DNA from: an uncultured Chloroflexota bacterium
Lineage (GTDB): Bacteria > Chloroflexota > Chloroflexia > Thermomicrobiales > CFX8
Assembly: GCA_937870985.1 (NCBI GenBank)
Contig: CALMXF010000002.1
Span: 1-45,727 of the forward strand
Length of the DNA: 45,727 nucleotides
Direction: 5' to 3'
In this document: one piece after another, positions 8,076-16,987 of the stretch
How the letters are laid out: every line of letters begins with the position of its first letter
How positions within the stretch are numbered: the stretch's first letter is position 1
Notes under the pieces: model-generated
Told to the model about the DNA's origin: nothing
The model's input: only the letters and a program-made list of their open reading frames with translations
The model's database searches: none
Made by a program: the position numbers and the translations under genes

Positions 8076-8708
8076 TCAGATGTCCGGCGCGACGGCTTGC
8101 GCGATGGTGACGAAGCGGTCGTAGTCGCGCTTCATGAGTCGGGCGAGTCGGCGGGTTGCCTCAGCCAGCCAGGCATGGTCGTCTGCTAGCGTCGTGTCGA
8201 CCCAGCGGAGATGACTGGCAACCAGCATCTCGGGCAGCAGATCGCCGGACGCCGACAACAGCATCGGCAGGTAACGAGGATTCGCGCAGAACGCAGCCAC
8301 CTCATGCCGTTGGCATGGATGGACGCTGTAGTGCAGCGGCGCTGGCTGGGCCGGCAACATGTGCTGGTAGTTGACGCCGGCCGCGTAGCCAACAACGGTG
8401 ACGGAGAAGACCGTTCGCAGGACGTGCTCAAGCTCCGGGTGGTGCTGGTAGACCTCTTCGTCCTGGATGTTCGTGCCGCCGCGTCGGACGGCACGCCGGC
8501 TCGCGTCGAGGCCTCCGGTCTCGCCGAAGGCGACGACGCCGTAATACGCAGGCTGTGGCGAACGCCCGCCGACGCGGACGAGCGCGCCGAGATCTGGCAG
8601 CAGATGAAGCTGGTCACTTTCGGCGGTGAAGCCAGTAGTTGCCGTCTCGATGATCTCGCCGAGCCGCTCGTTGCAGGGTGACGCACTTCGATCAGACAAA
8701 ACGGCCAC
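8076..8708 (-). CDS. Stand-alone HAS-barrel protein (HerA-associated type), partner of NurA
   Basis: 210 residues. The N-terminus ('ERLGEIIETATTGFTAE', 'LPDLGALVRV', 'YYGVVAFGETGG') looks like the HAS barrel that forms the first domain of HerA hexameric DNA translocases. A helical part follows ('EEVYQHHPELEHVLRTVFSVTVVGY', 'LPAQPAPLHYSVHPC'). There is no Walker A/B ATPase domain: the protein ends where HerA would continue. GTG 8708 overlaps the nurA stop by 17 bp and has GGGAG at 8713-8717 (minus strand), so it is coupled to nurA. It presumably docks NurA to a separately encoded ATPase in DNA end processing (inference). Confidence 0.6.
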   Translation of the reverse strand: MAVLSDRSASPCNERLGEIIETATTGFTAESDQLHLLPDLGALVRVGGRSPQPAYYGVVAFGETGGLDASRRAVRRGGTNIQDEEVYQHHPELEHVLRTVFSVTVVGYAAGVNYQHMLPAQPAPLHYSVHPCQRHEVAAFCANPRYLPMLLSASGDLLPEMLVASHLRWVDTTLADDHAWLAEATRRLARLMKRDYDRFVTIAQAVAPDI

Positions 8709-9876
8709 GCTTGCTCCCGCTCTTCCCGCTCCACGTCATGACAATTCCCAGGCCGGCGAGCTGACGCTCGATCAACTCCTCCACCAGTCGCCGATCCGAC
8801 GTGCTGATCACTGCCATCTCGTGAGCCTCCTGCAGTGCCACCGGGTATCCCCGCCCTTTTTGCGCCTGATCGTAGATGACGGCGTGGACGCGATCCAGAA
8901 GTTCTGGACTGTCGCCAACCCAGCGCGGAATCTCTACGCGAGCGATTTCGGTTCCGACGTTCAGAAAGAAGAACTGGATGCGGAGGTCGTCGTCGTACTT
9001 AGTGAGGATCTTCGACGCTGAATCGAAGAGGGCCGAACGCTCACCATCACGAAGGCACGCCACGCGGTCGAACAGGTAGCGGTCGGTTACCGAAGGAAGG
9101 ATGTCGCACACGGGCGTATGACTCTCGCTGAGGATCCGCGTGCGGCAGTCAACACAATCGACCGGCCAGCCGCGTTGTGGATAATCGCACAGCGACACTC
9201 GGAGCGCGTTCATGACGTCTGCGGAGCCCGGCGCCGACACGTAGCTTGCGAGTGGCACCCCCCGGTCGCGAAACAGCCGCAGCGCTGCGACGAATTCGGC
9301 GACCGCCCAGTCGCGAACCGCATCGTGCAACGAGTCGGTTGCCCAGAGGATGAGCGTGCCGTCCTGGAGCGCGACGACAGTGCCGGTCGGGTCGAGCAAG
9401 TCAACTGCCGCGTGCAGCTCGGCGCACGCGCGCTTGACACCGAGGATGCTCTCGTTGACCGGGATGCGTTGGACTTCGTCGGGCACAAACAGGTCGCGCT
9501 CCTCAAATCGGAGATCTGGCTCGTTTGTCAGCTCCGCGGCGGGCGATGAGCCATACTCCAGGCGCACCTTGCCGATGTTCAACAGGTAGAAGCGGACTGG
9601 GCTGTGCCGATCCGGGGCGATCAGCGAGCCGTCGGTTGCGGCGACGCTATAGTCGAAGGGAATAGCCGGAAGCGGGTGGGTTGCCTGGAGCTGCTCGTTC
9701 GTCCTCGCGACGAGAAAGCCCGGTTTCCCGTGTGCCAGTCGCGCTGTAATCTCGGCGCTATCCGCTTCTGCCCATGCGCGGTCGAGCGCGTCGAAGCGGT
9801 CGCGGTCCCGCTCCGGGTCGAGAGATCCGACAAGTAGCGAGATTCGTTCGGCGATTGTGGCGAGATCGAGTGTCAC
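8692..9876 (-). CDS. nurA: DNA repair nuclease, NurA domain
   Basis: 394 residues. NurA is a Mn-dependent nuclease acting with the HerA translocase on DNA ends. The domain is seen in 'SVAATDGSLIAPDRH' (metal-binding Asp after a beta strand), 'VVALQDGTLILWA' (second acidic motif), 'LASYVSAPGSADVMNALR' and the C-terminal 'YPVALQEAHEMAVISTSDR'. It starts at GTG 9876 in a GTGA overlap with the upstream metalloprotease gene and overlaps the HAS-barrel gene downstream, so all three are co-translated. No HerA ATPase gene is present in this window. Confidence 0.8.
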   Translation of the reverse strand: MTLDLATIAERISLLVGSLDPERDRDRFDALDRAWAEADSAEITARLAHGKPGFLVARTNEQLQATHPLPAIPFDYSVAATDGSLIAPDRHSPVRFYLLNIGKVRLEYGSSPAAELTNEPDLRFEERDLFVPDEVQRIPVNESILGVKRACAELHAAVDLLDPTGTVVALQDGTLILWATDSLHDAVRDWAVAEFVAALRLFRDRGVPLASYVSAPGSADVMNALRVSLCDYPQRGWPVDCVDCRTRILSESHTPVCDILPSVTDRYLFDRVACLRDGERSALFDSASKILTKYDDDLRIQFFFLNVGTEIARVEIPRWVGDSPELLDRVHAVIYDQAQKGRGYPVALQEAHEMAVISTSDRRLVEELIERQLAGLGIVMTWSGKSGSKRGRFV

Positions 9877-11093
9877 GACACAGCGCCGCCGGCGCCAGCG
9901 GGAGAGTCGATACGCACGAGCCAGTCATGCGGGGCACGGAGCTCGGCGAGTGTCGGTAGCATCGCGGGTCCTTCCCAGAGGCGCTCAACCGTGGCTCGGC
10001 CGGCGATGAGGGCGATCTCGTCGATGAACCGTTCGCCGAGCCGATATTGCTCCAGCTTCGTATCGAGGCCGGTCAGCCTGACGAAAAGCTGCTCGGCAGG
10101 AGAGCGTTGTATCTGTCGCAGCTCGAATCGCCGCGCGATCAGCGCGTAGTCGGGCATCAACTTTCGGCCGACAGCGTTCATCACGTAGTTCGAATAACCT
10201 TCGATTACCGCCATCGTCGCCTGCATCCGGGCGAAAAGACGGCGCTGATCCGGCGTCATCACCATCTCGATCCAGGAACCAGTCGCCTTGTCGTCGCTGT
10301 TGTGGGAGCGCTGCCAGATGGCTCGCATCCCGGCAACTCCGCGCTTCAGATATTCGACATCCTGTGTCAGAAAATCGAAATACTCGTCGATCATGTCATT
10401 CATATGTTCGCGGACCCACGGGTGGCCCTCGAACTCGAAGGCATGCGTCGTCTCGTGGAGCGCCAGCCAGAGCCGGAATTGCTGCGGAGGCACGTGGAGG
10501 CTTGTCTCCAGATTGCGAATGTTTGGCTGGACAAAGTAGAGCTTGCCGCTCTCTGTCAGGGGCTCGCGGCCCAGCAGGGCAAGGTCGTACTGACCGAGAA
10601 CCCGGCGGGCGAGATAGCCAAGCAGTAGTCCGAGCTCGGAGCTGACAACGGTCTGGTTCAACCCGTTCCAGACAGCGTTCGCCGGCCGGGAAGAATCTGA
10701 CCCTCCGAGCAGATTCAGGCGCTCGATCGGCTCGAACATGTGCTGGAACGACCGAAGGTTCGCCTCGATCCAGTCGACCCGGTCGAATGTGTAGATCTTG
10801 TCAAGTGGGAATGGGAGGCTGGCGCCGGTAAAGTCGGCGACAAGGGGGATCGTCTGCTGGACGAGGTCGTGATACTCGCTGTCCAGGCGGCGTCGCTCAT
10901 GCTCGGTCAGCAGCGACTCGCGATTCATCGAGATGGCGACAGAGCGAGCGCGATCCCAGTTGATCGAGCCAGGCGCGCCGGTGGCCTGGGGGATGTGATC
11001 CTGGGCGCGGCGGCCGGCCCAGACACCGACGACCGCGCCGGTCAGCAGCCCGGCAACGAGAATTCGCGGATCGATCTTCGATCTGCTCGGCAT
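9873..11093 (-). CDS. Zinc-dependent metalloprotease, DUF2342 / F420-biosynthesis-associated family
   Basis: 406 residues. An N-terminal hydrophobic segment ('ILVAGLLTGAVVGVWAG', about residues 11-27) suggests a membrane anchor. The zincin motif HETTH (213-217) is followed by 'EFEGHPWVREHM'. 'VIEGYSNYVMNAVGRKLMPDY', with a Glu available as third ligand, is typical of the DUF2342 family, which is often found in F420-using actinobacteria and Chloroflexota. Substrate unknown. ATG 11093 is preceded by GAGAGGA at good distance. It sits 20 nt after the vanW-family stop and overlaps nurA by 4 bp, giving a vanW-protease-nurA-HAS series. Confidence 0.75.
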   Translation of the reverse strand: MPSRSKIDPRILVAGLLTGAVVGVWAGRRAQDHIPQATGAPGSINWDRARSVAISMNRESLLTEHERRRLDSEYHDLVQQTIPLVADFTGASLPFPLDKIYTFDRVDWIEANLRSFQHMFEPIERLNLLGGSDSSRPANAVWNGLNQTVVSSELGLLLGYLARRVLGQYDLALLGREPLTESGKLYFVQPNIRNLETSLHVPPQQFRLWLALHETTHAFEFEGHPWVREHMNDMIDEYFDFLTQDVEYLKRGVAGMRAIWQRSHNSDDKATGSWIEMVMTPDQRRLFARMQATMAVIEGYSNYVMNAVGRKLMPDYALIARRFELRQIQRSPAEQLFVRLTGLDTKLEQYRLGERFIDEIALIAGRATVERLWEGPAMLPTLAELRAPHDWLVRIDSPAGAGGAVS

Positions 11094-11113
11094 AGAGTGT
11101 CCTCTCGGCCGCC

Positions 11114-13333
11114 CTAGCCGGTGCCGACGAGCGTCGTGTTCCGGGCGGGCGCGTAGTTGCTACGGAAGATCATGTCGTCGATAACCTGGCCGTCCTTCGT
11201 GACGACCCGATGGATAGCCGCGTTGAATCCGTCCTCGGCGTGCTCGACGTATACGCTTGTGCCGCGGGGAAGCTCGGCTGATTCCTCGTAGTGCATCTCC
11301 TGGGTTGCCGGGACGATGTCGGTGATCACCGGCTGCTCGGCGGATACCTGCCAGCCGGTCTGAGTGCCCCAGAGCTCGAAGCGTAGCATTGAGCCGTCAT
11401 AGGACGACTTGACGGCCAGCCAGTTGTCACTGGCGTTGCGGAACTTGAAGTCGAGTGCGTAGTCCGGGTCGACGGTAGCGTCCAGCCCCTTCATCCCGCT
11501 CGGGGGTTGGCCATACCGCGGGATCCAGTACAGGTGCCACGAGCGCTCCTGGACTGGCATCCCTGCCCAGAAGACGGACTGGAACACCGTCGTCGCGACC
11601 TGGCAGATGCCGCCGCCCACCGATGGGACGGTGGAGATACTGCCGTTCGTGATCAAGATGCCGTAACCGGTCTGGTATCCGCTGTCGTACGTGACAGGGC
11701 CGACTGCGTCGTTGAACGAAAACGTTCCACCGGGTGGCACCAGCGCGCCGTTTACCCGGCTGGCAGCAAGCTCGACGTTGTGGAACCGAGCGGGCGCCGA
11801 TGAGCCGTACTCGGTCGCCGACGATGTGAGGAGATCCCGAATCTGGACGCTTCCGGCCATCGCCGCCGTCATCTGTGGCGCGACGTCCTTCGTTACGACG
11901 GCAACCTGCAGCGAACCGGCACGGACGCCTGAGAGAATTGCCGCCACGGTTGCATCGGAATCAAGCTCGCGGCCATTCTTCTCCGGCGCTCGCACCTCGA
12001 CCTGCCCATTGATCCAGCGGAGGTCGGCGTTCTTGCCCGCAACCCGGACTTTCTCCGCGACAGGAGACAGAAACTTCCCGATGAGGTTGCTGTCGAGCGA
12101 GACAGCAACGGACGGCGTGCGTCCGGCGTTTGCGTCGAACTGTATAGCGGCTGCGAGCTGCTCGGACTTCAGGTCGAGTGTTCCGCCGTCCCAGGTCAGG
12201 GTTACCGGCTTGGCTACGAGCGCCTCCGCCTTGGTCTTCGCGGCGATCACTTCGTCGTCGGTGATGTTGGCGGCAACGGGCAGGGTGACGAGCTGCGTCT
12301 CGGTCTTGCCGGCCTGAAGCGTGGCGATAGCTGCGTCGGTTGACGCAACGATATCGAGTCGCTGCCCAGCAACGGCAGGAGTGATCGTGAACGACCCGGA
12401 GTCGTTCCGGAGCGCTGCGTCGATCCCCGGCGCGAACACCGCAGACTCGAGCGTCGCAATCGAGCGACCAAGCAGCGCGCGATCGATGGCGACATGAACA
12501 CCGGCGCCGTCGTCGGTCACCGAGAGCATCTGGAAGAGATCTGCGGCGGGGATCTGCCACGTCGTGTCATGCAGAACCAGCGCGAGCGGGTGTCCCGCCA
12601 GGGCAGATGCATCCGCAAGGGCCGACGTCAGTCGATCGCCGGCAACTTGCTGAGGGATCGTGGTTGTCACAACGTCGATCGGGCGGCCTGAGAGGGTTGT
12701 GAGGCGCTCTCCGACGAGCTGGTAGGTCGCCTCGACATCGATCTCCAGGCCAGATGCCCCAGGATCGATGGCGATCGAGCCGTCGCTCCGCTGGACGAAC
12801 GAAGCGTCACGGGGCGGACTAGCAGCGACACGCGCGTTCTGGTCGAACGTCGCGGTGAAACGGGCAGGATCGAGGCGAACGACAGGCGCGACCTGGTGAC
12901 CGCCAAAGACGGCATCAATCCAGTTGCGTGATTCCTGCCAGAGGGACTGGTGACGCCCGAACGCGAATGCTCGGGACGCTGTTGCATCGGCGTCGAACGT
13001 CGCGCCCAACTCAGCGGGGGTGGCAGTAAAGCTATGGCCGTCCGCCTGAAAGGACAGCGGTCGCGCCGCGTAGTCATCGAACCGGGCAGCGAGAAGCGCT
13101 GCCGCTTCGGACTGGCTCTTGCCGCTCAGGTCGAGGCCGGCAGCGCCGACCCCGTTGAAGATCGAGTTCCCATGCTGAAGGCGGCCATAGGCCAGCAGGG
13201 ATCCCCCGGCGACGATCGCTATCACGCAGATCGTGGCGGCGAGGATCAACACCGCCGAGGCGATGTGTCGCGGGATCCTGGGTTCGGCCGGGGTTCGGGC
13301 GATTTCGTTGGTTGGTCGTGCAAGTGCTGACAT
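11114..13333 (-). CDS. VanW family protein with peptidoglycan-binding-like domains
   Basis: 739 residues. One N-terminal membrane segment ('SAVLILAATICVIAIVAGGSLLAYG', about 27-51) anchors an extracytoplasmic protein. It contains repeated YoaR/PG_binding_4-like domains (e.g. 'GVGAAGLDLSGKSQSEAAALLAARF', and 'IDPGASGLEIDVEATYQLV') and a C-terminal VanW domain ('NVELAASRVNGALVPPGGTF', 'GYGILITNG', 'GGGICQVATTVFQSVFWAG', 'ERSWHLYW'). VanW-type proteins are cell-envelope proteins of unclear activity, first noted beside vancomycin-resistance genes; no van genes are nearby here. First gene of a minus-strand series with the metalloprotease and nurA. Confidence 0.85.
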   Translation of the reverse strand: MSALARPTNEIARTPAEPRIPRHIASAVLILAATICVIAIVAGGSLLAYGRLQHGNSIFNGVGAAGLDLSGKSQSEAAALLAARFDDYAARPLSFQADGHSFTATPAELGATFDADATASRAFAFGRHQSLWQESRNWIDAVFGGHQVAPVVRLDPARFTATFDQNARVAASPPRDASFVQRSDGSIAIDPGASGLEIDVEATYQLVGERLTTLSGRPIDVVTTTIPQQVAGDRLTSALADASALAGHPLALVLHDTTWQIPAADLFQMLSVTDDGAGVHVAIDRALLGRSIATLESAVFAPGIDAALRNDSGSFTITPAVAGQRLDIVASTDAAIATLQAGKTETQLVTLPVAANITDDEVIAAKTKAEALVAKPVTLTWDGGTLDLKSEQLAAAIQFDANAGRTPSVAVSLDSNLIGKFLSPVAEKVRVAGKNADLRWINGQVEVRAPEKNGRELDSDATVAAILSGVRAGSLQVAVVTKDVAPQMTAAMAGSVQIRDLLTSSATEYGSSAPARFHNVELAASRVNGALVPPGGTFSFNDAVGPVTYDSGYQTGYGILITNGSISTVPSVGGGICQVATTVFQSVFWAGMPVQERSWHLYWIPRYGQPPSGMKGLDATVDPDYALDFKFRNASDNWLAVKSSYDGSMLRFELWGTQTGWQVSAEQPVITDIVPATQEMHYEESAELPRGTSVYVEHAEDGFNAAIHRVVTKDGQVIDDMIFRSNYAPARNTTLVGTG

Positions 13334-13446
13334 CTGGGTGCGCGTACGCCTTCCTGCGTCGATTCGGCGTAAAGGTCATTCGCTAAAATTCTACTCGTCG
13401 CACATGGTTACGAAGAGATAGCGTACGTACAGTCTACGCGATCCCA

Positions 13447-14463
13447 CTAGCGCTTGTCATGAGTTGACTGATTGGCAAGGTTGCCTGTCAACTGCCGTAA
13501 CTCGCGAAGCCGTCGCGGAGAAACCGGCGGCTGGAGCCATTGGTCGATCGCCTCCCAACTGACTCGCGCCTGTCCTTGAATGACGCATCGCTCTCTCAGC
13601 CTCGGCGCCAACAGCGGCAGCGCTGCCAATCTGCCCCATAGCGCTGGGTCGAGCGTCGCCAAGCCGTAAGTCGAAGCAAGCGCATCGGTCGTCAGGATCG
13701 CCGCACGGTCCCGCCGCCAGATCTCGACAGGCAAACAGCGAACCAGAGTCCAGATACGGTTTCGCGCAATGAGTCGGCGCTTTAGCGCGGACCCTTCGCC
13801 GGCCGACGCGGAATAGTCGTGTCGTGCCTTGGCGGCAGGAACCCACACCGATTCGTGGCCGGCGAACCGCATCCGCCACGCCAGATCGACATCCTCCAGA
13901 TAGAGGAAGAACGGCTCACAGAAGCCGCCGACCTCTCGAAACACCCGCAAACGGTAGGCCGCCGCGCCGCCGGACGGCCCGAACACAGGCTGCGATTCGA
14001 CGGCCGGCAGACTACCCAGCGCTTCCCCGACACGCGCGTCGAGCGCAACGCCGTTTCGGTGCACGACGATACCTGCCGAGGCGATGACCTTCGGATTGGA
14101 TGAAAATGTCAGTGTGCCGGCCACCGAGCCGACCTTCGGCTGGTTCGCGAACGGGGCCGTAAGCCGCTCGATGAAATCGGCGCTCGGCAGCGTGTCCGGG
14201 TTCAGCGCAACGACAATCCCATCGTCCGCATCAATCCGGCTGACACCGATGTTGAATCCACGAGCGAACCCGCTGTTTCGCCGTAACGGTACGACCTGGA
14301 CTGCCGGATGCTGTCGAGCGATCTGTGCGAGTGAATCGTCCGCAGAGGCGTTGTCGACAACGATGATGTCGGGCCGGCTGGTCTGTTGGACCAACGCCGA
14401 GAGACAACGGAGCAAAGTCTCGCCACCGTTGTAATTGACGATCACGACGGTGACGCGCGTCAT
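13447..14463 (-). CDS. Glycosyltransferase family 2 protein (rhamnosyltransferase-like)
   Basis: 338 residues. GT-A fold glycosyltransferase: 'VTVVIVNYNGGETLLRCLSAL' (nucleotide-binding start), 'IIVVDNASADDS', 'VVPLRRNSGFARGFNIGV', DxD-like 'VALNPDT', and 'FGPSGGAAAYRLRVFREVGGF' followed by the acceptor-site 'YLEDVDLAWRMRFAG'. It transfers a nucleotide-activated sugar to a cell-surface glycan or lipid; the exact sugar cannot be told. ATG 14461-14463 is chosen because the domain begins immediately; the frame is open for 73 more codons upstream, but these are non-homologous and lie over the divergent RidA promoter region. Its ribosome site is weak. Confidence 0.85.
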   Translation of the reverse strand: MTRVTVVIVNYNGGETLLRCLSALVQQTSRPDIIVVDNASADDSLAQIARQHPAVQVVPLRRNSGFARGFNIGVSRIDADDGIVVALNPDTLPSADFIERLTAPFANQPKVGSVAGTLTFSSNPKVIASAGIVVHRNGVALDARVGEALGSLPAVESQPVFGPSGGAAAYRLRVFREVGGFCEPFFLYLEDVDLAWRMRFAGHESVWVPAAKARHDYSASAGEGSALKRRLIARNRIWTLVRCLPVEIWRRDRAAILTTDALASTYGLATLDPALWGRLAALPLLAPRLRERCVIQGQARVSWEAIDQWLQPPVSPRRLRELRQLTGNLANQSTHDKR

Positions 14464-14633
14464 ATCGTTCGTGCCGGAACGGAGATCAAATTCATGACGC
14501 GAAGTGTAACGGAGGGCTGCATCATCGGGCGCGCCGTTGACCGCGGACGACGCGAGTGGTAGAAGGCACCCGAGGCACGCGCCGGAGTGGCCGGCGTGAT
14601 GCATGGACTGAATCGAACGTAGAGGAGAGACCT

Positions 14634-15014
14634 GTGGGGACGATCGTTGCAACGGACAAGGCGCCAGGCGCCATCGGGCCATACTCTCAGGCCGTCAAGA
14701 CCGGGAACTACGTGTTCACCGCTGGCCAGATCCCGCTGGATCCTGCGACGGGGAAGCTCGTCGACGGTGAGATCGAAGCGCAGACCGAACGGGTGATGGA
14801 GAACCTGAAGGCGGTCCTCGCGGCGGCCGGCTCGTCTCTGGACCGTGTCGTCAAGACGACCTGTTTCCTGGCGAACCTCGACGACTTCGCCGCGTTCAAC
14901 GGGATTTACGCTCATCATTTCGGGGACGCGAAGCCGGCTCGGTCGACCGTCCAGGTAGCCCGGCTCCCGGCCGGCGCTCTCGTCGAGGTTGAGTGCGTTG
15001 CGGAGTGCGACTAG
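14634..15014 (+). CDS. RidA family reactive-intermediate deaminase
   Basis: 126 residues. RidA hydrolyses reactive enamine/imine intermediates produced by PLP enzymes. It shows the family's 'APGAIGPYSQAVK', 'VFTAGQIPLDPATGKLV', 'VVKTTCFLANLDDFAAFN' and the C-terminal 'PARSTVQVARLPAGALVEVECVA'; the Arg of 'ARST' is the substrate-carboxylate ligand and the Glu near the end is present. GTG 14634 follows GAGGAGAG with 4-nt spacing. A longer in-frame start at 14556 is rejected because the extra 26 residues have no family counterpart. The M28 peptidase gene follows after 23 nt. Confidence 0.93.
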   Translation: MGTIVATDKAPGAIGPYSQAVKTGNYVFTAGQIPLDPATGKLVDGEIEAQTERVMENLKAVLAAAGSSLDRVVKTTCFLANLDDFAAFNGIYAHHFGDAKPARSTVQVARLPAGALVEVECVAECD

Positions 15015-15037
15015 CAGATCTTGAGGAATGAAACGGT

Positions 15038-16780
15038 ATGACGAAGCCAACGCCGGGCACGTGGATCGACGAGGTCTCCGCTGATCGGCTCATGCATGAC
15101 ACCGCGGCGATAGCCCAGTGGGTTCGTCTGTCGGGGAGCGATGACGAACGCAAGGCATTCGACTACGTATCCGAGACGCTCCAGACGGCTGGGTTGCGGA
15201 CCACGTTCTACGAGCCGACCTGCCTGGTGAGCTTACCAGTCAGCGGATCGCTCGTCGTTGATGACCAGTTACTGAGTCCGTGCATAACGCACGCTTTCGG
15301 GACGAGCACCGGCGAAAACGGCGTTGTCGGTGAGATCGTCTATGCCGGCCGCGGCGAGGATGGTGATCTTGCTGCCGCGGGCGCTCGCGGGAAGATCGTC
15401 CTGACCGACGGATTGGCGACTCCGGGCAAGGCGGACGCAGCGACCCGAGCCGGTGTGCTGGCAGTCGTGAATATCTCCGGCGACCACGTCCACGAGATGA
15501 TCGTGTCGCCGATATGGGGATCGCCGACGCCCGACCGGTTTGACCGTGTTCCGACGGTGCCGATGCTCTCGATCGACACGGAGGCCGGGGAGCGACTCAA
15601 GAAGCGGCTCCAGACCGGGAAGGGACGAGCGCGGGTCTGGACCGAGGTAGATACTGGTTGGAGGCCGATCCCGGTCCTTATTGCCGATCTTGATGTTGAT
15701 GGCCGCGACTATGTGATGTTCAGTGGCCATGTCGATTCGTGGCACTACGGCGCGATGGATAACGCGAGCGCGAACGCGACGATGATCGAGACGGCTCGAA
15801 TTCTCGCGGCGCATCGGGGAGAGCTCACCCGGGGCGCGCGATTCGCGTTCTGGTCCGGCCATTCACACGCACGGTACGCCGGCTCGACCTGGTTCGCTGA
15901 CCGATTCTGGTTCGATCTTCGGGAGCGCTGCGTCGCCCACGTCAACGTCGACTCAACCGGCGGGATTGGCGCGACCGACCTGACCGGCTCGAACACGATG
16001 GCCGAAAGCTACCCGTTGGCGCGCGAGATCATCGGGCGACAGGTGGATCAGTCGCTGGAGTACAAGCGATTCGGGCGAGCTGGCGACCAATCGTTCTGGG
16101 GAGTCGGTCTCTCGTCCTTCTACATGTCAATGTCCCAGCAGGGGGAAGTCAACGAGATGACGGCCGACCAGGCATTCCTCCTGGGAGGCACGACGGCACG
16201 CGGCGGCGGGCTCGGTTGGTGGTGGCACACAACCGACGATACGCTGGACAAGATCGACGCGGACTACCTTGTCCGGGACACTCGTGTCTACGTCGAGACG
16301 GTCGGCCGGCTGGTTACCGACGCCGTTCTGCCGCTGTCCGCCGGCGCAGCCATCGACGAGATGGCGCGGTCGCTGCAGGAGATCGTGCCGCTCTGGGCAT
16401 CGCTACCGCGGGGCAGCGATGCTGACGATCCTGGCTTCGATGCGCTGATCGCTGACCTCACTGAGGCGCGAAAGGCCGCGGACGCAGTCGCGACACTCGC
16501 GGCCGGCGAGATCACGTCCGACCAGGCTGCGCGGATCAGCGCCGCGATTCTTGCAGCGACGAAAGCGCTGGTTCCGGCGAATTACACGTTGAGTGGTGAG
16601 TTCGGCCACGATCTCGCGCTCGGCGCGGAATCACTCCCGGCGTTGCGTCCACATCGTCCGCTGGTCGAGATGAGCGATGATGAGCTCTGGGGCTCGTCGC
16701 ACGCTCTACGTCGCTCGATTAATCGTATCCGTCACGCTGTTCGCGCCGCCACGAGCGCGCTGAGTGGCGTAACGAGCTGA
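15038..16780 (+). CDS. M28-family peptidase with PA-like insert and atypical metal motif
   Basis: 580 residues. An M28 aminopeptidase-like zinc hydrolase. A PA-type domain lies before the catalytic core ('GARGKIVLTDG', 'AGVLAVVNISG'). Core motifs: 'MFSGHVDSWHYGAMDNASANAT' (first His and bridging Asp), 'VNVDSTGG' (Asp) and 'WWWHTTDDTLDKID' (last His). The usual 'W.aEE.GL.GS' motif, with catalytic Glu and a Glu ligand, reads W-S-G-H-S-H-A-R-Y-A-G-S (272 onward), so the Glu pair is replaced. No signal peptide; cytoplasmic. Possibly a non-classical M28 subfamily; activity uncertain. Confidence 0.8.
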   Translation: MTKPTPGTWIDEVSADRLMHDTAAIAQWVRLSGSDDERKAFDYVSETLQTAGLRTTFYEPTCLVSLPVSGSLVVDDQLLSPCITHAFGTSTGENGVVGEIVYAGRGEDGDLAAAGARGKIVLTDGLATPGKADAATRAGVLAVVNISGDHVHEMIVSPIWGSPTPDRFDRVPTVPMLSIDTEAGERLKKRLQTGKGRARVWTEVDTGWRPIPVLIADLDVDGRDYVMFSGHVDSWHYGAMDNASANATMIETARILAAHRGELTRGARFAFWSGHSHARYAGSTWFADRFWFDLRERCVAHVNVDSTGGIGATDLTGSNTMAESYPLAREIIGRQVDQSLEYKRFGRAGDQSFWGVGLSSFYMSMSQQGEVNEMTADQAFLLGGTTARGGGLGWWWHTTDDTLDKIDADYLVRDTRVYVETVGRLVTDAVLPLSAGAAIDEMARSLQEIVPLWASLPRGSDADDPGFDALIADLTEARKAADAVATLAAGEITSDQAARISAAILAATKALVPANYTLSGEFGHDLALGAESLPALRPHRPLVEMSDDELWGSSHALRRSINRIRHAVRAATSALSGVTS

Positions 16781-16801
16781 GACCAGGCTGAAATCGATAG
16801 C

Positions 16802-16830
16802 ACTGTGGCGTGATATAATCGCGCCACAGT
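16802..16830 (+). promoter_or_regulatory. tRNA-Val(CAC) extended -10 promoter inside a perfect inverted repeat
   Basis: TGATATAAT at 16811-16819 is an extended -10 (TGn + TATAAT). It lies in the 11-nt centre of a perfect 9-bp inverted repeat, ACTGTGGCG (16802-16810) and CGCCACAGT (16822-16830). The repeat may act as operator for the tRNA gene or as terminator hairpin for the upstream peptidase mRNA. Confidence 0.55.
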
Positions 16831-16834
16831 CTAC

Positions 16835-16908
16835 GGGCGCGTAGCTCAGTTGGTCAGAGCGCACGGTTCACATCCGTGAGGTCACTGGTTCGAGCCCAGT
16901 CGTGCCCA
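16835..16908 (+). tRNA. tRNA-Val (anticodon CAC)
   Basis: 74-nt cloverleaf. Acceptor GGGCGCG pairs with CGTGCCC (one G-U); D arm GCTC/GAGC; anticodon stem CACGG/CCGTG with loop TTCACAT giving anticodon CAC (reads GUG); T arm ACTGG-TTCGAGC-CCAGT; discriminator A at 16908. The 3' CCA is not encoded (CTT follows). Confidence 0.95.
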
Positions 16909-16914
16909 CTTCGG

Positions 16915-16939
16915 CGGCCGCATCTGCGGCCGTTTATTG
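16915..16939 (+). terminator. Rho-independent terminator after tRNA-Val(CAC)
   Basis: CGGCCGCA (16915-16922) and TGCGGCCG (16925-16932) form an 8-bp GC-rich stem with a minimal loop, followed by TTTATTGT. It separates the tRNA from greA. Confidence 0.7.
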
Positions 16940-16987
16940 TATCTTCTGACTGCTTCGCGGGCGCGAAGTCGGGGGAGTAAAGACGCC

